Source of the DNA: Gemmatimonadota bacterium
GTDB taxonomy: Bacteria; Gemmatimonadota; Gemmatimonadetes; Gemmatimonadales; Gemmatimonadaceae
Assembly: GCA_016719105.1 (NCBI GenBank)
Contig: JADKAQ010000008.1
Location: forward strand, 124,001 to 188,000
Reading direction: 5' to 3'
DNA: 64,000 nucleotides
The notes under the pieces were generated by a model that saw only the letters and a program-made list of their open reading frames with translations, made no database searches and had not been told where the DNA came from. Positions 25,111 through 32,745 of the stretch are shown in pieces (the first letter of the stretch is position 1; every line of letters starts with the position of its first letter). The translations under genes and the position numbers were made by a program.

Positions 25111-25979
25111 ATGCTGAGCCATCACCTCATTCGCGAGGCGCGGCGCCGGGCCCGACTGACGCAGTCGGAGTTGGCGATGCGTGCCGGGACGACGCAGTCG
25201 GCGGTCGCGCGCTGGGAGGCGGGGCGGTCGCTCCCGTCGTTGGAGAAGCTGCAGGAGCTGGTCGAGTGCTGCGGCCTGGAGCTCGGCGTTTCGCTGGGCG
25301 AGCGGAGAGACGCCGAGGAGCGGCTCCTGGACCAGCTGCGCGCGTTGACGCCGGAGCAGCGACTGCAGCGACTGTTGGCAGCGATTCCGTTTGCCGGAGG
25401 GGAGGTCGCCGCCGATGCGACGGGGGCGGCGGACGAGGACGAGCGCTTCGAGCCCGTCGCGCTGCTGGCCACACTGCGGCGCCACGAGGTGCGGTATGTG
25501 CTGATCGGGGGCTGGCGGCCACGCTGTACGGATCGCCGATCCTCACCGGCGACGTGGATATCGCGCCGGAGGGTGGCGAGGCGAACCTGGAGCGACTGGC
25601 GGTGGCGCTGCGCGAACTCGGGGCGATGGTGCGCGGTGGTGGTGACCCGCGCGCGTGGACCCCCGACTTGTCGGCCAACGGGTTGGCGCGCGGGTTGGTG
25701 CACCGGTTGGAGACGCGCTTCGGGCCGCTCGACCTGCTATTCGAACCAACGGGGACGGCCGGCTACGACGACCTCCGCCAGCAGGGGGCACTCATGCAAC
25801 TCGAGGGGGGCGCGGTCGTGGTGGCATCGCTGGCCGACGTGATCCGGTCGAAGGAGGCGGCGGGGCGGAGCGAGGACCGGGTGAGCGTCCCGTTGCTCCG
25901 TCGGCTGCAACGCCGCCCGGGTGCTGGGGCGCAGGACCGCGCTGGCGCCACGACCGACACCGCGACGGAGGCGGCATGA
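25111..25979 (+). CDS. XRE-type HTH fused to nucleotidyltransferase-like domain (one-base frameshift)
   Basis: Residues 5-60 are a Cro/CI-type helix-turn-helix (LIREARRRARLTQSELAMRAG, TTQSAVARWEAGRSLPSLEKL). After a linker the frame reads VRYVLIGG and then breaks at the G run at 25509-25513. Adding one G restores LAATLYGSPILTGDVDIAPE, the usual nucleotidyltransferase/AbiEii-like entry with Asp-x-Asp. The rest (NLERLAVALRELGAMVRGG, LDLLFEPTGTAGY, VVVASLADVIRSKEAAGR) continues in the second frame to 25979. The G-run position makes a sequencing error the likeliest cause. HTH-NTase fusions resemble antitoxin or regulator partners of toxin systems, but no toxin gene is recognisable beside it. Stop overlaps the next start as ATGA. 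Confidence 0.75.
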
Positions 25980-26185
25980 CGCCCCCCGCTGGCGCGCGGG
26001 TGGGATTGGCGATCGGTGCGGTCATGGTCGCGCTCGGTGTCTACATCGCCGGGCGCATCGTGCTCGCCGGACTGCCGCCGCTCACCGGCACGGCATGGTT
26101 GGATCTCGCCTTTGGCGTCTTCTTCGTGGCCCGCGGGGCGCTGGCGTACGGGCGCTGGAAACGCGCGGAGGGCTCCGCCGGCTGA
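25976..26185 (+). CDS. Small membrane protein, coupled to the HTH-NTase gene
   Basis: 69 residues with two hydrophobic helices (LAIGAVMVALGVYIAGRIVLAG and AWLDLAFGVFFVARGALAYG) and a basic end (RWKRAEGSAG). The ATGA overlap with the previous stop indicates translational coupling. I do not recognise the family. Position and topology would suit an accessory membrane protein of the HTH-NTase gene, but a small toxin is equally possible; sequence alone does not decide. Confidence 0.6.
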   Translation: MTPPAGARVGLAIGAVMVALGVYIAGRIVLAGLPPLTGTAWLDLAFGVFFVARGALAYGRWKRAEGSAG

Positions 26186-26458
26186 CGCCGGGGGCGCGCT
26201 TCCGGGGGCACGCGCCTGGCGCGGGGTCCACGCGGACGGTCGCCGGATGAACGTGAGGCGCCCCACCCGCGAAAGATGCGAAGTCGCTCGGTGTATTGCG
26301 GCGTTGCACCTGCAACGCCTTGGCGCACACGGAACCCTGACTGTCGACACGTTTCTCCCAGCGTACGTTAGGCATGGTGGCGGCACACGGCATGCGTTGC
26401 ATGCCGACGCGGCAAGGCGCCGCGCGTCTTCACCACGACCTAACCCGGAGAAACTCCC

Positions 26459-27916
26459 ATGCGCCGCCTGCCTGTCCGGGCGCTGGCGACTTGCGGACTC
26501 ACGCTGCTTGCGGCGTGCGCCGCCGATCCGTCGGCTCCCCCTTCGCCGCTCGACCGGAGTGACGCCGTCGTGCCGTTTGCCGACCTCGCCACGCCCATCC
26601 CCGTCACGACGCGCGGCTCGGTCACTCGCACCGTCGGCAACTGGCAGGTGACCATCACCGACCTCGGCCTGTGGTCGGGCGGGACGTATTCCAGCGCGTA
26701 CGACGTCAACAACCTCGGCGAGGTCGTCGGAATCGCGAGCGATCCCTCTGGGATGAACCGGCGCGTGGTCTGGAAGAACGGGGTGATCGTCGACACGCTC
26801 CCGCAGCCGGGTTCCGCGGTCACCAAGGCGTGGCAAATGAACCAAAACCGGCAGTTCGTCGGCTTCGCCAACCAGGGGAGTGGAGGGATCGGCTACGGTG
26901 TCTTCTGGAGCCAGGGGACGGCATTCAAGATCCAGGCGTTCCCCGGCACGGCGGCGTCAGGGGCCGCGGCCAACGGCATCAACGCCCTGGGCGAGGTGGC
27001 GGGTGGTGGCACCGGCGGCGGCACGACGGAGCCGCTCTACCGGCACGCCGGCATCTGGCGCAACGGCCTGCTCTATCGCGACATCGGCACCATGGCCGGG
27101 GGTTCGTTCGCGATGGCTTACGACATCAACGACGTCGGGCAGGTCACCGGGACGGGCACCTTGGGGGCGACCGGTGCACGCGAGTACGCCTGGCGCTGGG
27201 AGAACGGGACGTACACCATCCTCCCCGACCTGCCGGGATCGTTCCTGCAGTCGGTGGGGCGCTCGATCAACGCGCGCGGCGACGTCGCCGGCCAGAGCAA
27301 TGGCGGCATGCCTGTGGTCTGGAAGAACGGCGCGGTGCAGGCGCTCCCGATGCCGGTGCGCCTGGCCAACACGATCTACGAGATCAACGACACCGGCGAC
27401 GTGGTCGGGACGGTGGGAAGCACCGGGGTGCTCTGGCGCAACGGCGAGTACATCCCATTGGCCCCATGGCCTAACGCGGCGGTGAACAACTCGGTCGCCC
27501 GAGGGATCAACAACAACGGTGCCGTCGTCGGCGAGTCGTACTTCGAGGCTGGGCAGGGGGTGCATGCGGTCATGTGGACGGTCACCCCGGTCGGCGGTGG
27601 CGGCGGTGGCGGCGGAACGGTCAACACCGCCCCCAAAGTCACGCTCGCGGCCACCACCTCCACGTCGATCCGCCGAGGGCAGAGTGTGACGATGCGCGGC
27701 GTGGTGACCGATCCCGACGTCGGCGACGGCCCGTGGCCGTGGACCATCTCGTGGGGGAGCGGCAACGGACAGTCGACCGGGAGCCTCGCAGCTCCGGGGA
27801 CGGTGACCGCAACCAAGACCTTTACGCGCACCGGGACCTTCTCGGTGAGGATGACCGTGACCGACGCGCGCGGCGCCGTGGCGTCGTCGGGCACGATCTC
27901 GGTGCGGGTTCGTTAG
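26459..27916 (+). CDS. HAF-repeat lipoprotein with C-terminal PKD-like domain
   Basis: 485 residues. The lipobox LLAAC near residue 20 marks a lipoprotein. Five or six repeats of about 45 residues follow with the pattern AYDVNNLGEVVG, GINALGEVAGGG, YDINDVGQVTG, SINARGDVAGQS, EINDTGDVVGT and GINNNGAVVGES, the hallmark of HAF-type extracellular beta-propeller-like repeats. After a Gly8 linker, residues about 390-485 form a PKD/Ig-like beta domain (GVVTDPDVGDGPW, FTRTGTFSVRMTVTDARG). Probably a surface-displayed protein of unknown ligand. GGAG lies eight bases before ATG. The stop is in CGTTAGG, followed by a strong hairpin. Confidence 0.85.
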   Translation: MRRLPVRALATCGLTLLAACAADPSAPPSPLDRSDAVVPFADLATPIPVTTRGSVTRTVGNWQVTITDLGLWSGGTYSSAYDVNNLGEVVGIASDPSGMNRRVVWKNGVIVDTLPQPGSAVTKAWQMNQNRQFVGFANQGSGGIGYGVFWSQGTAFKIQAFPGTAASGAAANGINALGEVAGGGTGGGTTEPLYRHAGIWRNGLLYRDIGTMAGGSFAMAYDINDVGQVTGTGTLGATGAREYAWRWENGTYTILPDLPGSFLQSVGRSINARGDVAGQSNGGMPVVWKNGAVQALPMPVRLANTIYEINDTGDVVGTVGSTGVLWRNGEYIPLAPWPNAAVNNSVARGINNNGAVVGESYFEAGQGVHAVMWTVTPVGGGGGGGGTVNTAPKVTLAATTSTSIRRGQSVTMRGVVTDPDVGDGPWPWTISWGSGNGQSTGSLAAPGTVTATKTFTRTGTFSVRMTVTDARGAVASSGTISVRVR

Positions 27917-27937
27917 GCCTTCCGCAACCGATGGTCC

Positions 27938-27989
27938 GGGACGACATAGGGCGGGGCATGCGAAAGGCAGGCCCCGCCCTTGCCGTCCC
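27938..27989. terminator. Bidirectional hairpin terminator candidate
   Basis: AGGGCGGGGC (27948-27957) pairs perfectly with GCCCCGCCCT (27971-27980), and outer GGGACG/CGTCCC extend the stem. It lies exactly between the convergent HAF-repeat and DUF4440-like genes. No U-tract on either side. Confidence 0.65.
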
Positions 27990-28006
27990 ACGACGACGTG
28001 ACTCGG

Positions 28007-28915
28007 CTACTCGGCGATGTAGCGCCAGGGGCGCGTGACGCCGTCGCGACGCCAGATGGTGAAGTAGGGGAGGCGAAGTGGCGGCGCCGGCGTCGCGGCC
28101 GGTGCACGCGGCTCGATGAGGATGATGCCGATCGTCACGCCCACGTCACCGCTCGATGCGACGCGCGTCTCGTCAGGCGCCCAGGTGATGCGCGAGTCAG
28201 CGTCGGTGGTTGCCTGGACGGCCGCGCCGATCGAGTCGGCGCCGAAGGTGAACGGCGCGCCGTTGCCGACGTTGGCCGCCGTCGGGTCACCGTACTTCGC
28301 GAAGGCAGCCCCGATGGTCGGCCCGCCACTCGCTTCACGCGAGAAGGCGCGCTCGGCCTCCGCCAGTTCCTCGACGAGGCGCGTGTGCGAGGGTGCATCA
28401 CGCACCGGCGCCACGAGGCGAGGCGGAAGCGCGGCCGGGCGCTCGTCCAGCGACACGTCGCCCGCGGGGCGTCCGACGCGGCGATACACCGAGATGCGCC
28501 ACGCACCCTCCTCGCGCTCCCAGTACGCGACGTACTTCCCGGGCACGACGCTCCCGTCGGGGCGCGTGAGCGTCGTGTAGCCGTACGTGAAGCCGTGCAT
28601 CGCATCGGCCGAGACACCGGCACGAATCGGCGTCCAGGTGAGACGCGACCGCGCGGCCAGCGTATCGCGCCGCAGGAGTGCCACGGCCGCGTCGCGCCCG
28701 CGGGCAAACCCACTGTTGGCGCGATCCGGGAGCACGATGTCGCGCGCGAAGGTGCGCGCGAGCGAGGTCACCAGATCGCCCTTCGCGCCCTCGGCGGCGA
28801 AGGCCCGATCGGCCGCGATGAGTTCGCGGGCCGCGTCGGCCGGGGTGCGTTGCGACAGGCTCCCCGCGAGGAGCACGAGCGGAAGGGAGACGGACAGGCG
28901 ACGTACGGGGATCAC
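28007..28915 (-). CDS. Secreted DUF4440/SnoaL-like tandem domain protein
   Basis: 302 residues with an N-terminal signal (SVSLPLVLLAGSLSQ). Two cystatin-like alpha+beta domains are visible. The first starts ARELIAADRAFAAEGAKGD and includes HGFTYGYTTLTRPDGS and GKYVAYWEREEGAWRIS; the second starts EELAEAERAFSREAS and ends YFTIWRRDGVTRPWRYIAE. This arrangement is common in periplasmic proteins with no assigned reaction. The start is GTG 28915, which overlaps the stop of the gene upstream as GTGA, so translation is coupled to it. Confidence 0.75.
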   Translation of the reverse strand: MIPVRRLSVSLPLVLLAGSLSQRTPADAARELIAADRAFAAEGAKGDLVTSLARTFARDIVLPDRANSGFARGRDAAVALLRRDTLAARSRLTWTPIRAGVSADAMHGFTYGYTTLTRPDGSVVPGKYVAYWEREEGAWRISVYRRVGRPAGDVSLDERPAALPPRLVAPVRDAPSHTRLVEELAEAERAFSREASGGPTIGAAFAKYGDPTAANVGNGAPFTFGADSIGAAVQATTDADSRITWAPDETRVASSGDVGVTIGIILIEPRAPAATPAPPLRLPYFTIWRRDGVTRPWRYIAE

Positions 28916-30717
28916 GGTTCGTTCGGTTTGGGGTCGAGATGAAAGAGGGCGTCGTACTTCCCGGTGGCGACCAGACGATCGAGTTGGTCGGCGAGGGTCT
29001 TCATGAGCGCCGAGTCGACGGAGCCATAGTCCATCCCGATGGAGATGAAGCCGCCCCCATCCACGACGGCAGCCTTCACCAGCTTGCCATCGATGCGCAC
29101 GACCTGATGGTACCCGTTCAACTCGTCAGGCATACGCTCGGCGCCCAGCTCACGCACCATCGCGTCGACGATGGCGTTGCGCAGCTCGGTGGCGCCGGGG
29201 CGCAGGTAGTAGCTCGAGATGACACCCTTGGCGTCGGTCTCGCGGTCTCCGCGGTAGGGCAACGGCGTGAAGCCGGGGCGCTCCGTCAGTCGCAATGGTG
29301 CGCCGTCGCGCGATCGCCACTCGAAGTGATACGCCACCCACGCGGGGTCGATCTGCTGGTACTCGTTGTACCGCATGCGAGCGCGATCGATGGGGACGGT
29401 GTAGCTCCGCTGTGCCCTCCAGTCGGTCACGACGAGCACGGGACGCTCCTCCGACCCATCGTGGGTGAACCAGACGTAGTGCGACTCGTCAGGCGACAGG
29501 CCGACCGGCGGGAGGCCGTTGATGGGATACGGCTCCGTCGGTGCCTCGACCGCGGTGAAGGTCAGCGTGCGCGTATCGAGGATCCCGTGCTCGAGGCGAT
29601 AGAGCCCAACGTTCGCGAACGTCGTGCGATCGAACCAGCCCGGAGGGACGACGCGATCGTACACGCCGTGCCACGCGACCGAATCGGCGGTCAGCAGTTC
29701 GCCGCGAATGGATCCCGTGCACTGGCCGATGGGCGTGAGCGTGGCGCGCCCCCCCTCGTCGCGCACCAGGAGGCACGTTCCTCCCTCCTGTGGTCCGCCG
29801 GGGCGCACCAGCAAGGCTGGTGATGCGCCGGGGAGGAGGGCGACGGCGCCGACCGTATCGAGGCCGGCGATCGGCGCGCCCTTGTACGTCACGTGAAAGC
29901 GCGAGGTGGCCGCCTTGCGCGTGGTTCCCGAGACGTTGAAGAGCGACAGGATGCCGGTCGCGACCTCGAACGCGCCGGCCGTCTCCCGCCGCATGGCCTC
30001 CCCGGCCTTCACGACGCGGAAGCGATAGGTGAACTGGTCGGGGAGCGACGGTGCCCCGGGGCGCGGATGCGGAAGCCAGTCGCTCCACTCCTGCTCGTTA
30101 GGCCCCGGGTGGTCGGGCAGGGGGACCAGGAAGCCGGCAAGCGAGGAATCGCCGATTCCGATGTCGAGCAGGCGCGATCCGCGCGCGGTCCAGACATCCG
30201 CAACGCCGGGGACGACCCATCGTCCCTCGACGAGATGCGCGTCGTCGGTGAAGAGGATCCCATCGCCCCACTTCCTGATCACGCGCGCCGAGGTGCCGCT
30301 GCCGAGTCGTGCGTAGCCCGTGCCGGCAAAGTCGGCGGGGGCGCGCATCGCGGTCGCCGGCCATCGCAGCTCGAAGGCGAGATAGAGCCCTGCACCGTCG
30401 ATCGTGGGTTCGACATCGGCCAGTGCGCGACTCACGCCACCAACGCCACCCGCGATCACCACCACGATCCCGAGCGACACGCCCAGCACCTTCGCGAAGC
30501 CGGGGGCCGCAGCGCCCATCACACGAGCCGTAACCAGGCCGATGACGCAACCACCGATGAAGCCGAGCAGCGCCATGCCAACCACGAAGTAGCCGGAGCC
30601 GCCCTCGAACGACGAGATGCGGTACCAGCTGACGGCGAGATTGGCGACGAATCCACTGAGCAGCATCCCCACGAGCCCAGTGAGGATGGCGACGACGAAG
30701 GAGAGCAACCAGGACAT
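28912..30717 (-). CDS. Unrecognised membrane-anchored protein (601 aa)
   Basis: Residues 1-100 contain three hydrophobic helices (LLSFVVAILTGLVGMLLSGFV; YFVVGMALLGFIGGCVIGLV; VLGVSLGIVVVIAGGVGG). The remaining 500 residues look soluble and beta-rich, with repeated RGSRLLDIG, LPDQFTYRFRV and DESHYVWFTHDGSEERPVLVVTD segments reminiscent of propeller-type extracytoplasmic domains. I do not recognise the family. ATG 30717 sits at the first helix. It is the first gene of a pair with the DUF4440-like gene (GTGA overlap), which suggests a shared envelope role. Confidence 0.7.
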   Translation of the reverse strand: MSWLLSFVVAILTGLVGMLLSGFVANLAVSWYRISSFEGGSGYFVVGMALLGFIGGCVIGLVTARVMGAAAPGFAKVLGVSLGIVVVIAGGVGGVSRALADVEPTIDGAGLYLAFELRWPATAMRAPADFAGTGYARLGSGTSARVIRKWGDGILFTDDAHLVEGRWVVPGVADVWTARGSRLLDIGIGDSSLAGFLVPLPDHPGPNEQEWSDWLPHPRPGAPSLPDQFTYRFRVVKAGEAMRRETAGAFEVATGILSLFNVSGTTRKAATSRFHVTYKGAPIAGLDTVGAVALLPGASPALLVRPGGPQEGGTCLLVRDEGGRATLTPIGQCTGSIRGELLTADSVAWHGVYDRVVPPGWFDRTTFANVGLYRLEHGILDTRTLTFTAVEAPTEPYPINGLPPVGLSPDESHYVWFTHDGSEERPVLVVTDWRAQRSYTVPIDRARMRYNEYQQIDPAWVAYHFEWRSRDGAPLRLTERPGFTPLPYRGDRETDAKGVISSYYLRPGATELRNAIVDAMVRELGAERMPDELNGYHQVVRIDGKLVKAAVVDGGGFISIGMDYGSVDSALMKTLADQLDRLVATGKYDALFHLDPKPNEP

Positions 30718-30973
30718 GACGAGGGGGCGAGGTCGGCACCCGGAGGTGCGACAGGGGAGGACGTGTGTACGCGGCTCACTGCACGACGAGTCGACGTCGC
30801 GTGGGCGGTGCGGAGCGACGGTGCAACGGCGACGGTTCGACGGCGACGATCGGTGAGATGGCCTGTACGGACAGAACGGTGCGACGTTTCGAGGTGACCG
30901 TCCAGCCGTGCTAGCCGCCTGGCGAGCGGCGGCGCATGTTCCCGGACCCCGTCCCCTCCCGGAGATCCGGCAG

Positions 30974-31798
30974 ATGCAGAGACTCACCTTCGCGTTCGCG
31001 TTCCTCACCCTCGCCGGCGCCCCGGTGCAGCCGGCGCAGGGGCAGCGTCCCCCCGACACGGTCTTCCTCGAAGAGCTCACGTGGACCGAGGTGCGCGATC
31101 TTCAGCGCGCCGGCAAGACGACGATCCTGATCGGGACGGCGGGGCAGGAGCAGAAGGGGCCGCACATGGTGACCGGGGAGCATCACTTCGTCCTCGAGCA
31201 CACGTCGGAAGACATTGCCCGCGCGCTGGGCAACACCCTGGTGGCACCGATCATCACCTATGTCCCGGAGGGGAGCTGGGAGGCGCCGCTGCGCGGCCAC
31301 ATGGCCAAGGCGGGGTCGATCACCCTCCCAGAGGATCGTTTCGTCGAGCTGCTCGTGCACGCGGGGCAGAGCCTGCGGGCCGGTGGCTTCACGACGGTCA
31401 TCTACATCGGCGATTCCGGCGGCAACCAGTCGGGGATGAAGGCGGCGGTGGAGCGGCTCAACGCCGCGTGGCAGGGGACGGCGGCGCGCGCCCTGTTCGT
31501 GGGCGACTACTACACCAAGTCGGTGGCGGACATCCGCGCCTACCTCACGGGGCTCGGCTTTCCTCCCGAGGTGTCGGGGAGCCATGCGGGGATGATCGAC
31601 ACGTCGGAGCTCATGTACGTGCATGCGCCCTTCGTGCGGCGCGACAAGCTTGCACCTGGCGGTGGCTTCCCGGACAGCGGCGTGAGCGGCGACCCCACCA
31701 AGGCGACTCCAGAGCTGGGGAAGAAGCTGGCGCAGATCAAGGTCGACAACGCGCTCGCGCAGATCCGTGCCCTGCTGTCCGCCGGGGGGAGCCGATGA
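30974..31798 (+). CDS. Creatininase-family protein, secreted (paralogue 1)
   Basis: 274 residues with a signal peptide (FAFAFLTLAGAPVQPAQG). The family core is recognisable: TWTEVRDLQRAGKTTILIG, GQEQKGPHMVTGEHHFV, APIITYVPEGSW and IYIGDSGGNQSGM. The metal ligands differ from creatininase: the usual EQHGPH-PLGTD reads EQKGPHMVTGEH, and NGHGGN reads GDSGGN. The same changes occur in the next gene, so they are not random decay. The activity is probably a cyclic-amide or amide hydrolase with altered metal use, or a loss of metal. ATG 30974 is the best start for the signal peptide. Confidence 0.82.
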   Translation: MQRLTFAFAFLTLAGAPVQPAQGQRPPDTVFLEELTWTEVRDLQRAGKTTILIGTAGQEQKGPHMVTGEHHFVLEHTSEDIARALGNTLVAPIITYVPEGSWEAPLRGHMAKAGSITLPEDRFVELLVHAGQSLRAGGFTTVIYIGDSGGNQSGMKAAVERLNAAWQGTAARALFVGDYYTKSVADIRAYLTGLGFPPEVSGSHAGMIDTSELMYVHAPFVRRDKLAPGGGFPDSGVSGDPTKATPELGKKLAQIKVDNALAQIRALLSAGGSR

Positions 31799-32613
31799 TG
31801 CGCGTACGCACGTGGATCACCGCCGGGGCGCTCCTGCTGTCGGCCGCCCCGTTAGGCGCGCAGGGACGCCGCCCGCTGGTGCAGGGCCCGCCCTTCCTCG
31901 AGGCGATGACGTGGACCGAGATCCGCGACGCGATCGCCGGGGGGAAGAAGGCGGTGATCATCCCCACCGGGGGGACGGAACAGAACGGCCCGCACATGGT
32001 CCTGGGGAAGCACAACTACATCGTCACCTTTGCTGCCGGGCAGCTCGCCCAGCGGCTGGGCAACGCGCTGGTGGCGCCGACGGTGCAGTACGTCCCCGAG
32101 GGTGACTGGGCCCGGCCGGGGTTTGGCGACAAGCCGGGGGTCATCTCGCTGCCATCGCCCGCCTATGAGCGGCTGCTCGATGCGGCGGTGCGCTCGCTCA
32201 AGGTGCACGGCTTCACCGACATCCTCCTCATCGGCGACTCGGGGGGGAACCAGCAGGGATTGGTCGCGGTGGCCGATGCGCTGAACGCGGAGTGGGCGGG
32301 GAGCGGTGTGCGCGTCTTCGCCCTCGTGGACTACTACCAGAAGGGGCGCGTGCAGCTCCGGGACTACCTGCTCAAGACGTACGGCTGGGACGCGCAGACG
32401 GTGGGGACGCACGCCGGCACGACCGACACGTCACAGCTCCTCTACGTCCACCCCGAGGGGATCCGCACCGACCGCCTTGCGCCTGGCGGTGGCGGCCCCG
32501 ACTCCGGGGTGAACGGCGACCCGACCAAGGCCTCGGCGGCGATCGGGAAGGTCGCGATCGACCTCAAGGTCGAGGCGGCGGTGGCGCAGTACCGGGCGCT
32601 CTCGGGGAAGTAG
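31795..32613 (+). CDS. Creatininase-family protein, secreted (paralogue 2)
   Basis: 272 residues, signal peptide ALLLSAAPLGAQG. Shares the order and much of the sequence of the gene before it: TWTEIRDAIAGGKKAVIIP, GTEQNGPHMVLGKHNYI, APTVQYVPEGDW, LLIGDSGGNQQGL, THAGTTDTSQLLYVHPEG. Overlaps the upstream stop as ATGATG, so the pair is one translational unit that arose by tandem duplication. As in its partner, the second metal-site residues are changed. A heteromeric enzyme is possible, since creatininases are hexamers. Confidence 0.82.
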   Translation: MMRVRTWITAGALLLSAAPLGAQGRRPLVQGPPFLEAMTWTEIRDAIAGGKKAVIIPTGGTEQNGPHMVLGKHNYIVTFAAGQLAQRLGNALVAPTVQYVPEGDWARPGFGDKPGVISLPSPAYERLLDAAVRSLKVHGFTDILLIGDSGGNQQGLVAVADALNAEWAGSGVRVFALVDYYQKGRVQLRDYLLKTYGWDAQTVGTHAGTTDTSQLLYVHPEGIRTDRLAPGGGGPDSGVNGDPTKASAAIGKVAIDLKVEAAVAQYRALSGK

Positions 32614-32648
32614 GGGGGCGCACTCGGCGCCAGCGTTGCCGTGGCCAG

Positions 32649-32721
32649 TTCTTCGTGGCTTCGTGGCTTCGCGTGAGAAAGGCAACTGCGATGTCACGCG
32701 AAGCCGCGAAGCCGCGAAGAA
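32649..32721. repeat. Intergenic inverted repeat B2
   Basis: 28-bp arms (32649-32676 and 32694-32721) match as reverse complements at 26 of 28 positions around a 17-bp spacer. Each arm has three GCGAAGC-type octamers. It lies between the convergent creatininase and ankyrin genes and could terminate both. Confidence 0.9.
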
Positions 32722-32745
32722 CGGCCGGCGCGACTTTCTGGTGTC

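Noticed and set aside
30718..30973. Repeated GGCGACGGT-like words between the membrane protein and creatininase genes
   Set aside because: The units are irregular and consistent with local G/C composition; no dyad or array emerges.
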